Positions 52,181-61,603 of a stretch of 64,000 bases of DNA are shown here, piece after piece. The DNA lies in the NCBI RefSeq assembly GCF_004006175.1, contig NZ_CP033220.1:99294-163293 (forward strand), given 5' to 3'. Origin of the DNA: Parasedimentitalea marina. Its GTDB lineage: Bacteria; Pseudomonadota; Alphaproteobacteria; Rhodobacterales; Rhodobacteraceae. Within the stretch, counting starts at the first letter, position 1. Each line of letters opens with the position of its first letter. A program made the translations under genes and the position numbers. The notes below the pieces were generated by a model. The model ran no database searches. It saw nothing but the letters and a program-made list of their open reading frames with translations, and was not told where the DNA came from.

Positions 52181-52303
52181 ATGGCAGCCACAGAAAAGGC
52201 TCAGATCAATGACGGCAGTAGCGTCATGAAGGCGACTGCCTGTGCTGATGCCGCCACCGCCCGTACAACAACGGCCCGAACCACGATGGGACATGTGACA
52301 TGA
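52181..52303 (+). CDS. 40-residue ORF tightly packed between two genes
   Basis: ATG 52181 follows the GSCFA-gene stop by one base, and the TGA at 52301-52303 overlaps the next ATG (ATGA). It encodes a Thr/Ala-rich peptide (MAATEKAQINDGSSVMKATA and on). The coupled arrangement on both sides argues for translation. No family, no hydrophobic segment. It may simply act as a coupling peptide. Confidence 0.35.
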   Translation: MAATEKAQINDGSSVMKATACADAATARTTTARTTMGHVT

Positions 52304-53076
52304 CCACTGCTGAAACCGCGACCGGGGTGATCTGGCTGGCCTCCTACCCCAAATCCGGCAACACCTGGCTGCGGGAAATCCTGACCAATATCCTCTCGCC
52401 CAAGGGCACCAAACGCGGCGAGGCCATCCCCTCGTTCCAGAAGGACTGGCCCGGCGATATCCCGCACTACCAGATCCGTGGTCAGGCGGTGCATCTGATG
52501 AAGACCCACCTGCACCCCGGGCATGCGCGGATGGACAATTGCCCCTTGCCCACCGCCGGCGCCATCACCATCCGCCGCCATCCGTTGGATGTGCTGCTGT
52601 CGGCGCTGAACTATGCCAAGATCAAGGAAAAGGCGCAGGTCTTTCTCGATCAGGAAATCAAGCCGGTGGAACAGATCATCGCCGATGGCGAGTTTTCCCA
52701 TTACATCGACCAGTTTCGCGATACCGACGGGTTTTCCTGGTTCGCCGGACCAGCGGGCGAACTGTCACTGCACCGGCAGCGCTGGCAGGCGGCCTGCATC
52801 GATCTGGCCTATCATGAAATCTGCTATGAAGACCTGTTTGCGGATCCCGAGGCCGGGATCCGCGCCCTGCTGGACTTTCTGCAGATCGATGCCAGCGCCG
52901 AGGAGATCTCCAGAATCTATGAACGCGCGGACCGGCGCACAGCGCAGAACGGCACCTTCTTCTGGAAACGGCGCGCCTATAATTTCCAGGACCTGCTGCC
53001 GCCCGAGCTGATTGCCGAATTCCACGAAAAATACAGCCCCCAGCTGACCGCGCTTGACTACCCCACTGCGCCCTGA
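52300..53076 (+). CDS. sulfotransferase
   Basis: 258 residues, intact. VIWLASYPKSGNTWLREIL is the PAPS 5'-phosphosulfate loop, ITIRRHPLDVLLSALNY the 3'-phosphate site, and ICYEDLFADPEAGIRALLDF the usual substrate-domain helix. The late NGTFFWKRRAYNFQDLLP corresponds to the loop where cytosolic sulfotransferases have K-x-G-x2-GDW. It transfers sulfate from PAPS, probably to a polysaccharide or lipid sugar. Classical sulfotransferase fold; the best-supported of the sulfotransferases here. Confidence 0.88.
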   Translation: MTTAETATGVIWLASYPKSGNTWLREILTNILSPKGTKRGEAIPSFQKDWPGDIPHYQIRGQAVHLMKTHLHPGHARMDNCPLPTAGAITIRRHPLDVLLSALNYAKIKEKAQVFLDQEIKPVEQIIADGEFSHYIDQFRDTDGFSWFAGPAGELSLHRQRWQAACIDLAYHEICYEDLFADPEAGIRALLDFLQIDASAEEISRIYERADRRTAQNGTFFWKRRAYNFQDLLPPELIAEFHEKYSPQLTALDYPTAP

Positions 53077-53118
53077 AACAGGCTAGGCCGAGTGCCCGAC
53101 AACAAGGACCAAACCAAG

Positions 53119-53754
53119 ATGAGCAATGCACAGCCCAACCCTGGCTATACCGTGCTGAACGACGCCCCCTGCGGCGAGGTTGCAACTATCGGCGCCACCG
53201 GGCTGGGCCGTTCGGGCACCACCATGCTGGCGCGCACCCTGTTTGAAATCGGCCTGCCGATGTGGGATCGGCTGACGCCAAGAACCTGCGAAGACAAGGT
53301 GATCCAGAAGCAGCTCAAGGCACGCGATCATGACGCCTTTGCCGACCTGTGCAGCAGCCGCAGTGCCCAGACCCCGCGCTGGGGGTTCAAATGTCCGGCC
53401 CTGCGCAACCAGATGCAGGGCTGTGTGCCGCTGATGCAGGGCGCCCGCTTTGTGGTGGTGTTCCGCGACATGCTGGCGGTGGCCCTGCGCAACAACCTGT
53501 CGATGGGGCGCGAACAGCTCGAGGCGCTGGAGCGGGCCGAACAGGGCTATCGCCGACTGATAAAGGAGATCCAGCGGCTCGAAGCGCCGGTGCTGCTGCT
53601 GTCTTATGAAAAGGCCCTGCAGCACCCAGAGACCCTGGTCACCACCCTGGCCGATTTCAGTGGCCTGCCGGTCAGCCCCGAACGCGCCGCCGAGATCGCC
53701 GCCAGCACCATCCGCAATGCCGATCCGCGCTATCAGGGCACCCAGGCAGGGTAG
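53119..53754 (+). CDS. P-loop sulfotransferase-like protein
   Basis: 211 residues, intact. TIGATGLGRSGTTMLARTLF is a sulfotransferase-type P-loop, GARFVVVFRDMLAVALRNNL the R-D region equivalent to the 3'-phosphate site, and LLLSYEKALQHPETLVTTLA the following helix. The protein is short and lacks some N- and C-terminal parts. ATG 53119 has AAGGA at about 10 bp; GTG 53092 is an alternative start. Part of the 52300-54723 sulfotransferase run. Confidence 0.72.
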   Translation: MSNAQPNPGYTVLNDAPCGEVATIGATGLGRSGTTMLARTLFEIGLPMWDRLTPRTCEDKVIQKQLKARDHDAFADLCSSRSAQTPRWGFKCPALRNQMQGCVPLMQGARFVVVFRDMLAVALRNNLSMGREQLEALERAEQGYRRLIKEIQRLEAPVLLLSYEKALQHPETLVTTLADFSGLPVSPERAAEIAASTIRNADPRYQGTQAG

Positions 53755-53787
53755 CCCCCGAACCGGAGAGAGAGTTTCCGAGGCCCC

Positions 53788-54723
53788 ATGACACAGTTTG
53801 TCCTGCATATCGGCACCCACAAGACCGGCAGCTCCCTGCTGCAGCAGTTCCTGCTCAAGAACCGCGATGCCCTGCGGGCGCAGGGCATCGACATCCCCAC
53901 CTTTGCCGGTCGCAGTGGCGCCAAGGTGCACACACACATCGCCAACTTCTTTCGCGGGTTGGACGACCCCTGTCACGACGAGGTCGCCGCCCTGATCGCC
54001 AGGGGCATCTCGGAGCTGCCGCACTGCCTGATCTCGTCTGAAAACCTGTATTGGTGCAATACCCGTGACATGGTTGCTGGAGTCCGCGCAGTCTTTCCCG
54101 TCGACACCCGGATCATCTGTCATTTCCGCACCCCGGCCAGCCATGCGGTCTCGATGTGGAAGCAGCTGCTAAAGGGCAAACGCAAAAGCAACAGCCTGCC
54201 GGACTATCTGGCAACCGCCACCGAAGAGCTGAATCAGGGGATCTCGTATTATTGCTATGACCCGTCGATGGCCCATTGGCGCAACTTCTTTGCGGATACC
54301 ACCGCCGCGCTTTATACCCCGCAGGACAATCAGGCCTTTGTGCGCGCCTTCTTTGAAACCTGCCGCCTGCCGCTGCAGATCAGCGACACGCTGATCTATC
54401 CCAAGGCGGTGAATGTCTCGGTGTCGGATGAATGCTCGGTCCTGATGCTGCGGCTGAACCAAATGCTGGCGGCGGGGCGGCTCAGCACCGAGACGCGGGA
54501 CAGATTCACCGCCAAGATCCTCAAGAATGCGCCTGCCTTCTCCGAGCAGGTCGCCCCTCATGCGACCTGGGAAACAGTGGACCTTAGCGCTTTCAATCAG
54601 GCCTTTGCCAAGGACAGCCCACAGCTAGCTGCCACCCTGCCCGCACCAGAACCCGAAATTGCCTTTCCCACCGACCTGCGGCTGAGCGACGAAGAGATCA
54701 AGAGGATTTGCGGTTCGCCTTGA
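53788..54723 (+). CDS. P-loop protein of sulfotransferase-like type
   Basis: 311 residues, intact. The N-terminus FVLHIGTHKTGSSLLQQFLL is the HxGxHKTGSS-type loop of a sulfotransferase-like family found beside exopolysaccharide genes. IICHFRTPASHAVSMWKQLL takes the place of the 3'-phosphate site (R-x-P-x-S). The middle region is unfamiliar. ATG 53788 follows GAGG. Likely nucleotide-sulfate-using, but the activity is unproven. Together with its two upstream neighbours it forms a consecutive set. Confidence 0.65.
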   Translation: MTQFVLHIGTHKTGSSLLQQFLLKNRDALRAQGIDIPTFAGRSGAKVHTHIANFFRGLDDPCHDEVAALIARGISELPHCLISSENLYWCNTRDMVAGVRAVFPVDTRIICHFRTPASHAVSMWKQLLKGKRKSNSLPDYLATATEELNQGISYYCYDPSMAHWRNFFADTTAALYTPQDNQAFVRAFFETCRLPLQISDTLIYPKAVNVSVSDECSVLMLRLNQMLAAGRLSTETRDRFTAKILKNAPAFSEQVAPHATWETVDLSAFNQAFAKDSPQLAATLPAPEPEIAFPTDLRLSDEEIKRICGSP

Positions 54724-54903
54724 AGTGCAGGACTTCCTGTGGGGCGCGCAAATCGGCTCTTTTCCGTAACTTCTTCCTATGGTTGCAGCAAGTTTTCGCG
54801 TCTCAACACATGGGCATGTCTTGCCCGAATCCTATGAAATTCCTATGAATGAAATGGGGGCAGGTATGTTTGGCAAGATGCGAGCAGCATGAAAGGCTGA
54901 AAC

Positions 54904-55392
54904 ATGGTGCGGGGTGTAAGATGCGATTTTTCAACATGTTCGGCTGGCCGGGCTGTTTTGCTTGGAATCCTGGCAGTGACGATCGCCTCAGGGCCGAGCA
55001 CAGCCATGAGCCAGCAGCGGGCCCGCCCGGTTGTCACCCTGCACTGCGCTGTTACGGCGCCGCAGGTTGAAAGCCTGTGTCTGGCACTGGTGCAGCGCCT
55101 GGCCGCAGAGGTCCCAGGTGCGGTGATCCGGCGGGTTGCTACTCCGGTAGATGATACGCCTATGCTGGTGGCCCTGGACGCGGCAGTTGTCAGTGCCCGC
55201 CAAATGAGCGGGCGCCTCAGCTGGAAACACGGCGTCACGGCGCGCCAACAGGGGCCTGAGGTGAGGTTTGACGTCATCGACGCCACGCTCTCTGCCACAG
55301 TCTATGATGGCTTTGCCCGGGGCCTGATACGGGCCAGCCCAGATTTTAGGCTGGCCCTGCAAACCTTCCGGAATGAATCCGGGACGTTTTGA
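54904..55392 (+). CDS. small exported protein upstream of the M10 protease gene
   Basis: About 160 residues. The N-terminus is uncertain: a membrane signal (AVLLGILAVTIASGPSTAMS) is in frame from ATG 54904, while ATG 54921 (MRFFNMFGW) would need one base change near 54950. The body (VTLHCAVTAPQVESLCLALV, AVVSARQMSGRLSWKHG) holds two Cys and matches no family I know. It lies 50 bp before the metalloprotease gene, the same direction. It could be a periplasmic inhibitor or chaperone, as small proteins next to serralysins sometimes are; this is inference. Confidence 0.5.
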   Translation: MVRGVRCDFSTCSAGRAVLLGILAVTIASGPSTAMSQQRARPVVTLHCAVTAPQVESLCLALVQRLAAEVPGAVIRRVATPVDDTPMLVALDAAVVSARQMSGRLSWKHGVTARQQGPEVRFDVIDATLSATVYDGFARGLIRASPDFRLALQTFRNESGTF

Positions 55393-55441
55393 AACGAGTA
55401 ATCTGATGCAGTTTATTGCTATCAATGAATGGATTTAGACG

Positions 55442-57828
55442 ATGTGCGAAATATGTAATGTAACCGGAAATTTTGATCCTGACCGCCATGCCGACGGCAC
55501 TGGCTTTGATGGGCCTATCATGGCGACAGTAAACGAGGGTGCGGATGCGGCCGCCAGTACTGCGACCGCCTATTCGATCTCCGTGGGCGATACCTTCAAC
55601 GGCACGCTGAGCGCAGCCGGTGATCGCGATTGGGTGGCCATCACTCTGACGGCAGGCCAGACCTATGATATTACCCTGAATGGCGGCTCACTGAGTGATC
55701 CCTTCCTGCGGCTCTACGATTCCGGCGGCAACTTGATCGGTTACAATGATGATGTGAGCTATCCATCAAATTTGAATTCCGGGGTGAGTTACACCGCCGG
55801 CAGCACCGGCACCTATTATATCGCCGCGGGGGCCTATGCGGATTCGTACAGTGGCACCTATAGCATGTCGGTGTCCGGCAGCACGACGCCGCCGACGCCG
55901 GGCACGGTAGGCACGCTGGATCAATTGGCCGATTACCTGACCCACGGCTTCTGGGGCGGCAGTCCACGCAGTTTTGATACCAGCGGTAGCAATCAGATTT
56001 CGGTGAATATCACCGGGCTGACAGCAGCCGGGCAGCAACTGGCCCGCTGGGCCTTTGAGGCCTGGGAAACGGTGGCCAATATCAATTTTGTCGAAACCAG
56101 CGGCTCTGCCCAGATGACCTTTGACGACAATGACAGCGGCGCCTACGCGACCTCTTCGACCAGCGGCACCACGATCAACTCTTCCAACGTCAATATCAGC
56201 ACCGGTTGGCTCAGCAGCTACGGCACCGCCCTCGACAGCTACTCCTTCTCCACCTATGTACATGAGATCGGCCATGCGCTGGGACTGGGACACCAGGGCG
56301 ATTACAACGGCAGTGCCACCTATGGCGTCGATGACACCTTCACCAACGACAGTTGGCAGATCTCGGTGATGTCCTATTTTAACCAGACGGAAAACACGAC
56401 AACCAATGCCAGCTATGCAGCCATTGTCTCGACGATGATGGCGGATATTGTGGCGATCCAGAACCTGTATGGGGCGCCGGGGTCCAACAGTGCCACCGCA
56501 GGTAACACCATCTACGGTGCGAACAGTGCCCTGGGCACCTATATGGATCAGCTGTTTGACCTGATTGCGGCGGGCACCACCTCCAGTGTCTATGGCGGCG
56601 ATCCGATCACCTTTACGATCTATGATCAGGGTGGCACCGATACGGTGGATCTGTCCTTTTCCACCACCCATGACCGCGTCAGCCTGCTGGGAGAAAGCTT
56701 CTCGAATATTGGCGGCCTGATTGGCAATGTCGGTATTGCCCGCGGCACGGTGATCGAAAACCTCCTGGCCGGGTCTGGCAATGACACCCTCACCGGCAAT
56801 AGCGTGGGCAACCAGATCAGCGGCAATGGCGGTAATGATGTCATCTCGGGCGGCAATGGCAACGACACCCTGTCGGGCGGCCTGGGCAGTGACTGGATAT
56901 TCGGCGGCTTCGATGATGACAGCATCAATGGCGGCGACGGCCTCAATCACCTCTTTGGCGGCACCGGTCAGGATACTCTGATCGGCGGCAACCAGGCGGA
57001 CCGGCTGATTGGCGAAGCGGGGCACGACGTGCTCTCGGGCGGCAATGGCAATGATACTCTCAATGGCAATCAGAATGCCGACCGCCTGTATGGTGGGTTT
57101 GACGATGATCTGCTTTATGGTGGCGATGGCACTGATCGGCTGTTTGGGGGCACTGGCCAGGACACCCTGTACGGTGGCAGCCAGGGGATATTCTGTACGG
57201 CGAGTGGGGCCATGATGTCCTGTCCGGTGAGGCGGGCAATGACACGCTTTATGGCAATCAGAACGCTGACCGCCTGTACGGCGGCCTGGGCAATGACCTG
57301 CTTGACGGGGGACGGCCTTGACCGCCTGTTTGGTGGGTTGGGCAATGATACCCTGAATGGTGGCGCTCAGAATGACCGGCTTGTGGGGAATGGGGCAATG
57401 ATCGCCTTGTTGGCGGCAGCGGCAACGACACGCTGTTTGGCGACCAGAACCAAGACCGTCTGGAAGGCGGCAGCGGCAATGACAGTCTTGATGGCGGCGT
57501 CGGTTTCGATACCCTTCTGGGAGGCTTTGGCAATGACACGCTCAACGGCGGCGCCCATGCTGATTTGCTTGCAGGGGGACGGATCCGATATCTTTGTCTT
57601 CACCGACGGCACCGGCGCAGATCGGGTGACCGATTTTGACGCTTTTGACAATGCAGAGCGGTTGGACTTGAGCGGCCTGTCGGCAATCACAAGCTTTGCC
57701 GATCTGACCAGCAATCACCTGACCCAGTCCGGCGCCAATGCCTTCATCAATGCTTAAGCAGCGCTGGCACCATCACATTGTTGAATGTGCAACTCTCTGA
57801 TCTGGACGCGAGTGACTTCATCTTCTGA
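55442..57828 (+). CDS. serralysin-like M10 metalloprotease with PPC and RTX domains (frameshifts)
   Basis: About 796 residues. No Sec signal; [19 protein letters not shown] at the start. Residues 45-146 form a pre-peptidase C-terminal-like (PPC) domain ([20 protein letters not shown]). The zinc site [11 protein letters not shown] is at 274-284 and the Met-turn SVMSY at 308-312. RTX nonapeptides begin near 440. Frame changes near 57188, 57310, 57390, 57575 and 57755 interrupt the repeats; the end is [19 protein letters not shown], a type I signal, with TGA 57826-57828. Secreted calcium-dependent endopeptidase, likely attacking host or matrix protein. Its C-terminus is almost identical to that of the 38524-39981 RTX protein. 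Confidence 0.9.
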
Positions 57829-57839
57829 GGTCTGGCCTA

Positions 57840-57896
57840 AATCCTGACCACCAAATGCCCCTGCCTGGGGTGCCTGGTGGTCAGGATTCCATTTTT
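57840..57896 (+). terminator. Rho-independent terminator after the protease gene
   Basis: A perfect 14-bp stem (AATCCTGACCACCA with its reverse complement at 57875-57888) encloses a smaller GCCCC/GGGGT hairpin; a run of five T follows at 57892-57896. It begins 12 bp past the protease stop. Confidence 0.85.
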
Positions 57897-58023
57897 GTGG
57901 TACCCAAACGGATCTTGCCCTAACGAGCGACCGGGACCACCAAGTCAGGTTGCCCCTTCAGCCACAGTTGGACAGAGGTCAGCCTGAGTGGAAAAGCAGG
58001 ACGCAACAGTTGAATTTCAACCC

Positions 58024-58748
58024 ATGGTCAACTTCGTTGTTGCCGGGGCTCAAAATCTGGAACAACCGCATTGCGCAGTTTCCTGAGCCAACATCCGGAC
58101 ATCGGACTGGTTGACGGCGGCAGTGAAACCCATTTCTTTAACAAGCACAGCGCAGCAGCGGCCCGCAAAGACTATGACCTGTATCATGCCATGTACACAC
58201 CGCAGGCCCTAAGCCTCTGCACCGGTGATGTCACTCCCATTTATCTCTATCGCGCGGACTGCCTGCCTGCGATCCAGCAGTACAACCCGGATATGAAACT
58301 CATCGTTCTTCTGCGCAATCCGGTCGACAGAGCCTATTCCCATTGGGGTATGGAACGGAAAAAAAAGAAAGAGAGTCGCGGTTTTCTACCGGCACTGCTC
58401 CATGAAGCAAGATATCTGCGAACCCATGGGCAGCATCCGGTCTATTCCTATATTCAGCGCAGTTTTTATGATGCTCAGATTGCTCGGCTACACAGGCTGT
58501 TTCCGGCAGAAAACTGCCTGATCCTGCGCAATGAAGACCTGCGCAACGCGCACAGCGCAACCCTCAGCAAGGTCTTCAGATTCCTTGGCGTTTCAGAAAT
58601 GATTCAGCCAGCCCCTGCAGCGGTCAGGACCGGAAGCTACGCGCCCATGCATCCTGTGATACGGCGCGGGCTGACTGCGGTTTTCCGCAAGGATATCCGC
58701 AGGCTGGAAGCCCGCCTCAATTGGGATCTGTCTGACTGGTGCCGCTAA
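58024..58748 (+). CDS. sulfotransferase (one frameshift)
   Basis: About 242 residues. MVNFVVAGAQKSGTTALRSF is the P-loop, visible only after one A is restored in the run near 58050. LIVLLRNPVDRAYSHWGMER is the 3'-phosphate-binding site, and FHRLFPAENCLILRNEDLRN-like sequence follows. This is a heparan-sulfotransferase-like bacterial family. GTG 57988 would add 12 residues. It is convergent with kpsM, 26 bp away. The acceptor is probably the capsule or glycan made by this locus. Confidence 0.8.
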
Positions 58749-58774
58749 AGCCTGCTTCGAACAGGCCCCGCCGG

Positions 58775-59578
58775 TCATCTGAACAGAAAGTCCTGATGAT
58801 AGCGCCGCAAAAGGAACAGGCCCAAGATACAAGTGATGCCCGAAACCAAGAATATATAGATCGGTGAAATATAGTTGGGTGAGTAAAACGGATAAAACCC
58901 CTCCCGCATCTGTCCCACCACATGGATGAGGGGGTTGTACCAAAGGAAGTCTGAATAGGGACGCGGCACATCATCAAATACAAAAAAGATGGCCGAGATC
59001 AGGAAGAGCGGGCGCGTTAGGATAGACCAGATGGTTTGCCAGAGCGGATAGGCCAGAACCAGGAAGGCATTGAGGCTGCCAAAACCAGCCGCAAGGGACA
59101 GGGCCAGCACATAGGCAAAGACAATACTGGTGAAATCAAACGTGGTGCTCGCATCGGTTACCAGAAGAATAGCGCCGACAACAATACTATGGACGATCAG
59201 ATGCGTCAGAGCATTCAGCAGGTAACGCGCAAGCAGCGCATCCAGAAAAGTCACCCGCGGATATTCTAGCAAACTGCGCGAAAACGGAATTGTCTGGGCC
59301 ATCTTGTTGGTGATGTCATTGAACATCGTAAAAGGCAGCATCCCAGAGGCGTAAAACAGCGCAAAACTGGTCCCCATAGGAGGGCTACGGAAGCCCGCCG
59401 AGAAAATTGCCACCAGCAGGGCAATCCCTGCCGCGGGCTCAAGAACCGCCCAAAGATACCCCCCGGGTGAGCGCCCGTATGTGGTCGACATTTCACGCAG
59501 CATCAGGGCCGTGATGGCACGCCCGCTGGACAGGCGCGGCTGAACAGGCCGCAGGCGTACTTGGCTCAAATCACTCAT
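58775..59578 (-). CDS. kpsM: capsule polysaccharide ABC transporter permease, KpsM-like
   Basis: 267 residues, intact. ABC-2 type permease with six predicted spans: MLREMSTTYGRSPGGYLWAV is the coupling segment, then GIALLVAIFSAGF, SIVVGAILLVTD, YVLALSLAAGFGSLNAFLV, FLISAIFFVFDD and YIFLVSGITCILGLFLLRRY. WYNPLIHVVGQMREGFY is a family signature. It exports a finished polysaccharide with the ATPase KpsT. It is transcribed away from kpsE-kpsT across a 93-bp divergent gap, an unusual order for kpsMT. Confidence 0.88.
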   Translation of the reverse strand: MSDLSQVRLRPVQPRLSSGRAITALMLREMSTTYGRSPGGYLWAVLEPAAGIALLVAIFSAGFRSPPMGTSFALFYASGMLPFTMFNDITNKMAQTIPFSRSLLEYPRVTFLDALLARYLLNALTHLIVHSIVVGAILLVTDASTTFDFTSIVFAYVLALSLAAGFGSLNAFLVLAYPLWQTIWSILTRPLFLISAIFFVFDDVPRPYSDFLWYNPLIHVVGQMREGFYPFYSPNYISPIYIFLVSGITCILGLFLLRRYHQDFLFR

Positions 59579-59671
59579 CGGGAGGGTTGGTTAATCTCTG
59601 GTTTTGATGCGAGGTCTACTGTATCGTCCGCCGCAATGAAACGCAAATTTTTCCCAAAGGCACTTTGATAC

Positions 59672-60934
59672 ATGCCTGCTACCAATACAAAAAAAACTGA
59701 TCCGGCAGCACCGGCCCCAGTCAAACCTGTCGACGATGGTGCCCCCACCAAAAGTCCCCGACCGGTACCGCCGTCCATTAAGGTGGAAACGGTGCAACAC
59801 ATCCGTCCTCCAGCCGCAGCAAGCCGTACCCGCGGGCGGCACCGTGGCATTGCCCTCAGCTTTCTGCTCGCCGTGGTTTTACCCTTCGCGGTGGCCACTT
59901 GGTATCTCTATGAACGCGCCGCTGACCAATATGCCTCTTATCTGGGATTTTCAGTCAGGACCGAAGAAAGCAGTTCAGCCATCGAACTTTTGGGCGGAAT
60001 TACCGAACTTTCCGGCTCCAGTTCTTCTGACACGGACATCCTGTTTGACTACCTGAACAGCCAGCAAATGGTACGAAAGGTCGATGAAAAGGCGGATCTG
60101 CGCGGGATCTGGTCTCGGGTCAGCACGCGCCAGGATCCGGTTTTTGCTTATGATCCCAACGGCAGCATCGAGGATCTTCTGGACCATTGGAAACGTATGG
60201 TGCAAATCACCTACGACAGCGGCTCAGGACTTCTGAACCTGCGCATCCTGGCCTTTGATCCGGCAGAGGCGCGCAAGATCGCCAGCGTCATTCTCGAAGA
60301 ATCCGACACCATGATCAATAATCTCTCAGCCATCGCGCGTGAGGATGCGATCAAATACGCCCGCGATGAGCTTGAAACAGCCGTAGAGCGCCTGAAAGAA
60401 GCCCGGCGCGCCATGACCTCCTACCGCAACCGGACCCAGATCGTTGATCCCTCGATCGATACGCAGAACCAAATGGGGTTGCTCACCATCTTGCAGCAAC
60501 AATTGGCTGAGGCGCTGATCGAACAGGACCTTCTCATGGACAATGCGCGCGAGGGGGATCCACGGGTCATTCAGGGGCGGCGCCGCGTGGTGGTCATCGA
60601 ACAGCGCATCGCCGCTGAACGGCGCAAGCTGGGGCTGGGGGGCAGTGCTGCCGGGGCCACAGTCTTTGCCAATCTTGTTGGCGAATACGAAGGGCTTCTG
60701 GTGGATCGGGAATTTTCCGAGCAGGCCTATACCGTGGCCTGGGCCGCTTATGATGCAGCTCAGGCAGAGGCCCGCAAACAAAGCCGCTATCTGGCAGCCC
60801 ATATCCGCCCAACCTTGGCGGAGCGTGCGGAATATCCTGACCGCCCCATCCTGCTTCTTGTGATTGGGGTCTTTTTGCTGTTTGTCTGGCTTCTGCTGGT
60901 GCTGATCTACTACAGCCTGCGCGACCGTCGCTGA
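59672..60934 (+). CDS. kpsE: capsule export inner-membrane protein, KpsE/CtrB-like
   Basis: 420 residues, intact. Polysaccharide co-polymerase type 3: a Pro-rich cytoplasmic start, first span ALSFLLAVVLPFAVATWYLY (about 61-80), then a large periplasmic domain with DYLNSQQMVRKVDEKADLRG and a coiled coil (RDELETAVERLKEARRAM), and a last span PILLLVIGVFLLFVWLLLVL. Pairs with KpsM and KpsT and an outer-membrane channel to export capsule. The stop TGA overlaps the kpsT start ATG (TGATG). Confidence 0.88.
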   Translation: MPATNTKKTDPAAPAPVKPVDDGAPTKSPRPVPPSIKVETVQHIRPPAAASRTRGRHRGIALSFLLAVVLPFAVATWYLYERAADQYASYLGFSVRTEESSSAIELLGGITELSGSSSSDTDILFDYLNSQQMVRKVDEKADLRGIWSRVSTRQDPVFAYDPNGSIEDLLDHWKRMVQITYDSGSGLLNLRILAFDPAEARKIASVILEESDTMINNLSAIAREDAIKYARDELETAVERLKEARRAMTSYRNRTQIVDPSIDTQNQMGLLTILQQQLAEALIEQDLLMDNAREGDPRVIQGRRRVVVIEQRIAAERRKLGLGGSAAGATVFANLVGEYEGLLVDREFSEQAYTVAWAAYDAAQAEARKQSRYLAAHIRPTLAERAEYPDRPILLLVIGVFLLFVWLLLVLIYYSLRDRR

Positions 60935-61602
60935 TGATTTATCTGGATCGGCTCAGGAAAACTGTGCCCTTACGCGGCAGTGAAAAAGTCATCATTGATG
61001 ATATCACGGCGACCTTTCCCACCGGGGCAAGCGTCGCGCTTCTGGGCCGTAATGGTGCCGGCAAAAGCACTCTGCTCAAAATTATCGCGGGCACCCTGCG
61101 TCCAACCTCGGGGCAGGTGCTCACGGATGGATCAATCTCATATCCAGTCGGCTTTGCCGGGTCTTTCCATGGCGACCTGACCGGCGTGCAGAACACCCGT
61201 TTTGTGGCCCGGCTTTATGGTGTCGACACGGATGAGCTGGTAGATTTTGTACAGGATTTTGCCGAACTGGGACGGCATTTCCACATGCCCTTGCGCACCT
61301 ACTCTTCAGGAATGAAAGCGCGGCTGTCCTTCGGTGTCTCCATGGGGATCCGCTTTGACACCTACCTGATCGACGAGGTGACCTCGGTCGGGGATGGGGC
61401 TTTCAAGCGCAAGAGCGTCGAGCTTTTTGAAGCCCGGCTGGAGAACGCAAGCGCCGTGGTAGTGACCCATTCTCCGCCCATGGTCCGACGCATGTGCAAC
61501 TACGGAGTGGTGCTGGAAGAGGGTAAGGTCGTGGCCTATAGCGACATCGAGGAAGCCCTGGAACATCACGATCGCAACCTGAAAGAAGCCAGTTCCCAAT
61601 AG
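60934..61602 (+). CDS. kpsT: capsule polysaccharide ABC transporter ATPase, KpsT-like
   Basis: 222 residues, intact. Walker A GRNGAGKST at 38-46, signature YSSGMKARLSF, Walker B DTYLIDEV and switch His in VVVTHSPP. The size and the SSGM signature fit the KpsT/Wzt capsule subgroup; there is no C-terminal carbohydrate-binding extension. The stop is 1 bp from the convergent glycosyltransferase stop. Confidence 0.92.
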   Translation: MIYLDRLRKTVPLRGSEKVIIDDITATFPTGASVALLGRNGAGKSTLLKIIAGTLRPTSGQVLTDGSISYPVGFAGSFHGDLTGVQNTRFVARLYGVDTDELVDFVQDFAELGRHFHMPLRTYSSGMKARLSFGVSMGIRFDTYLIDEVTSVGDGAFKRKSVELFEARLENASAVVVTHSPPMVRRMCNYGVVLEEGKVVAYSDIEEALEHHDRNLKEASSQ

Positions 61603-61603
61603 G

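Noticed and set aside
55766..57025. A 419-codon minus-strand frame opposite the M10 protease
   Set aside because: Low-complexity translation antisense to RTX and PPC coding sequence; no family features.
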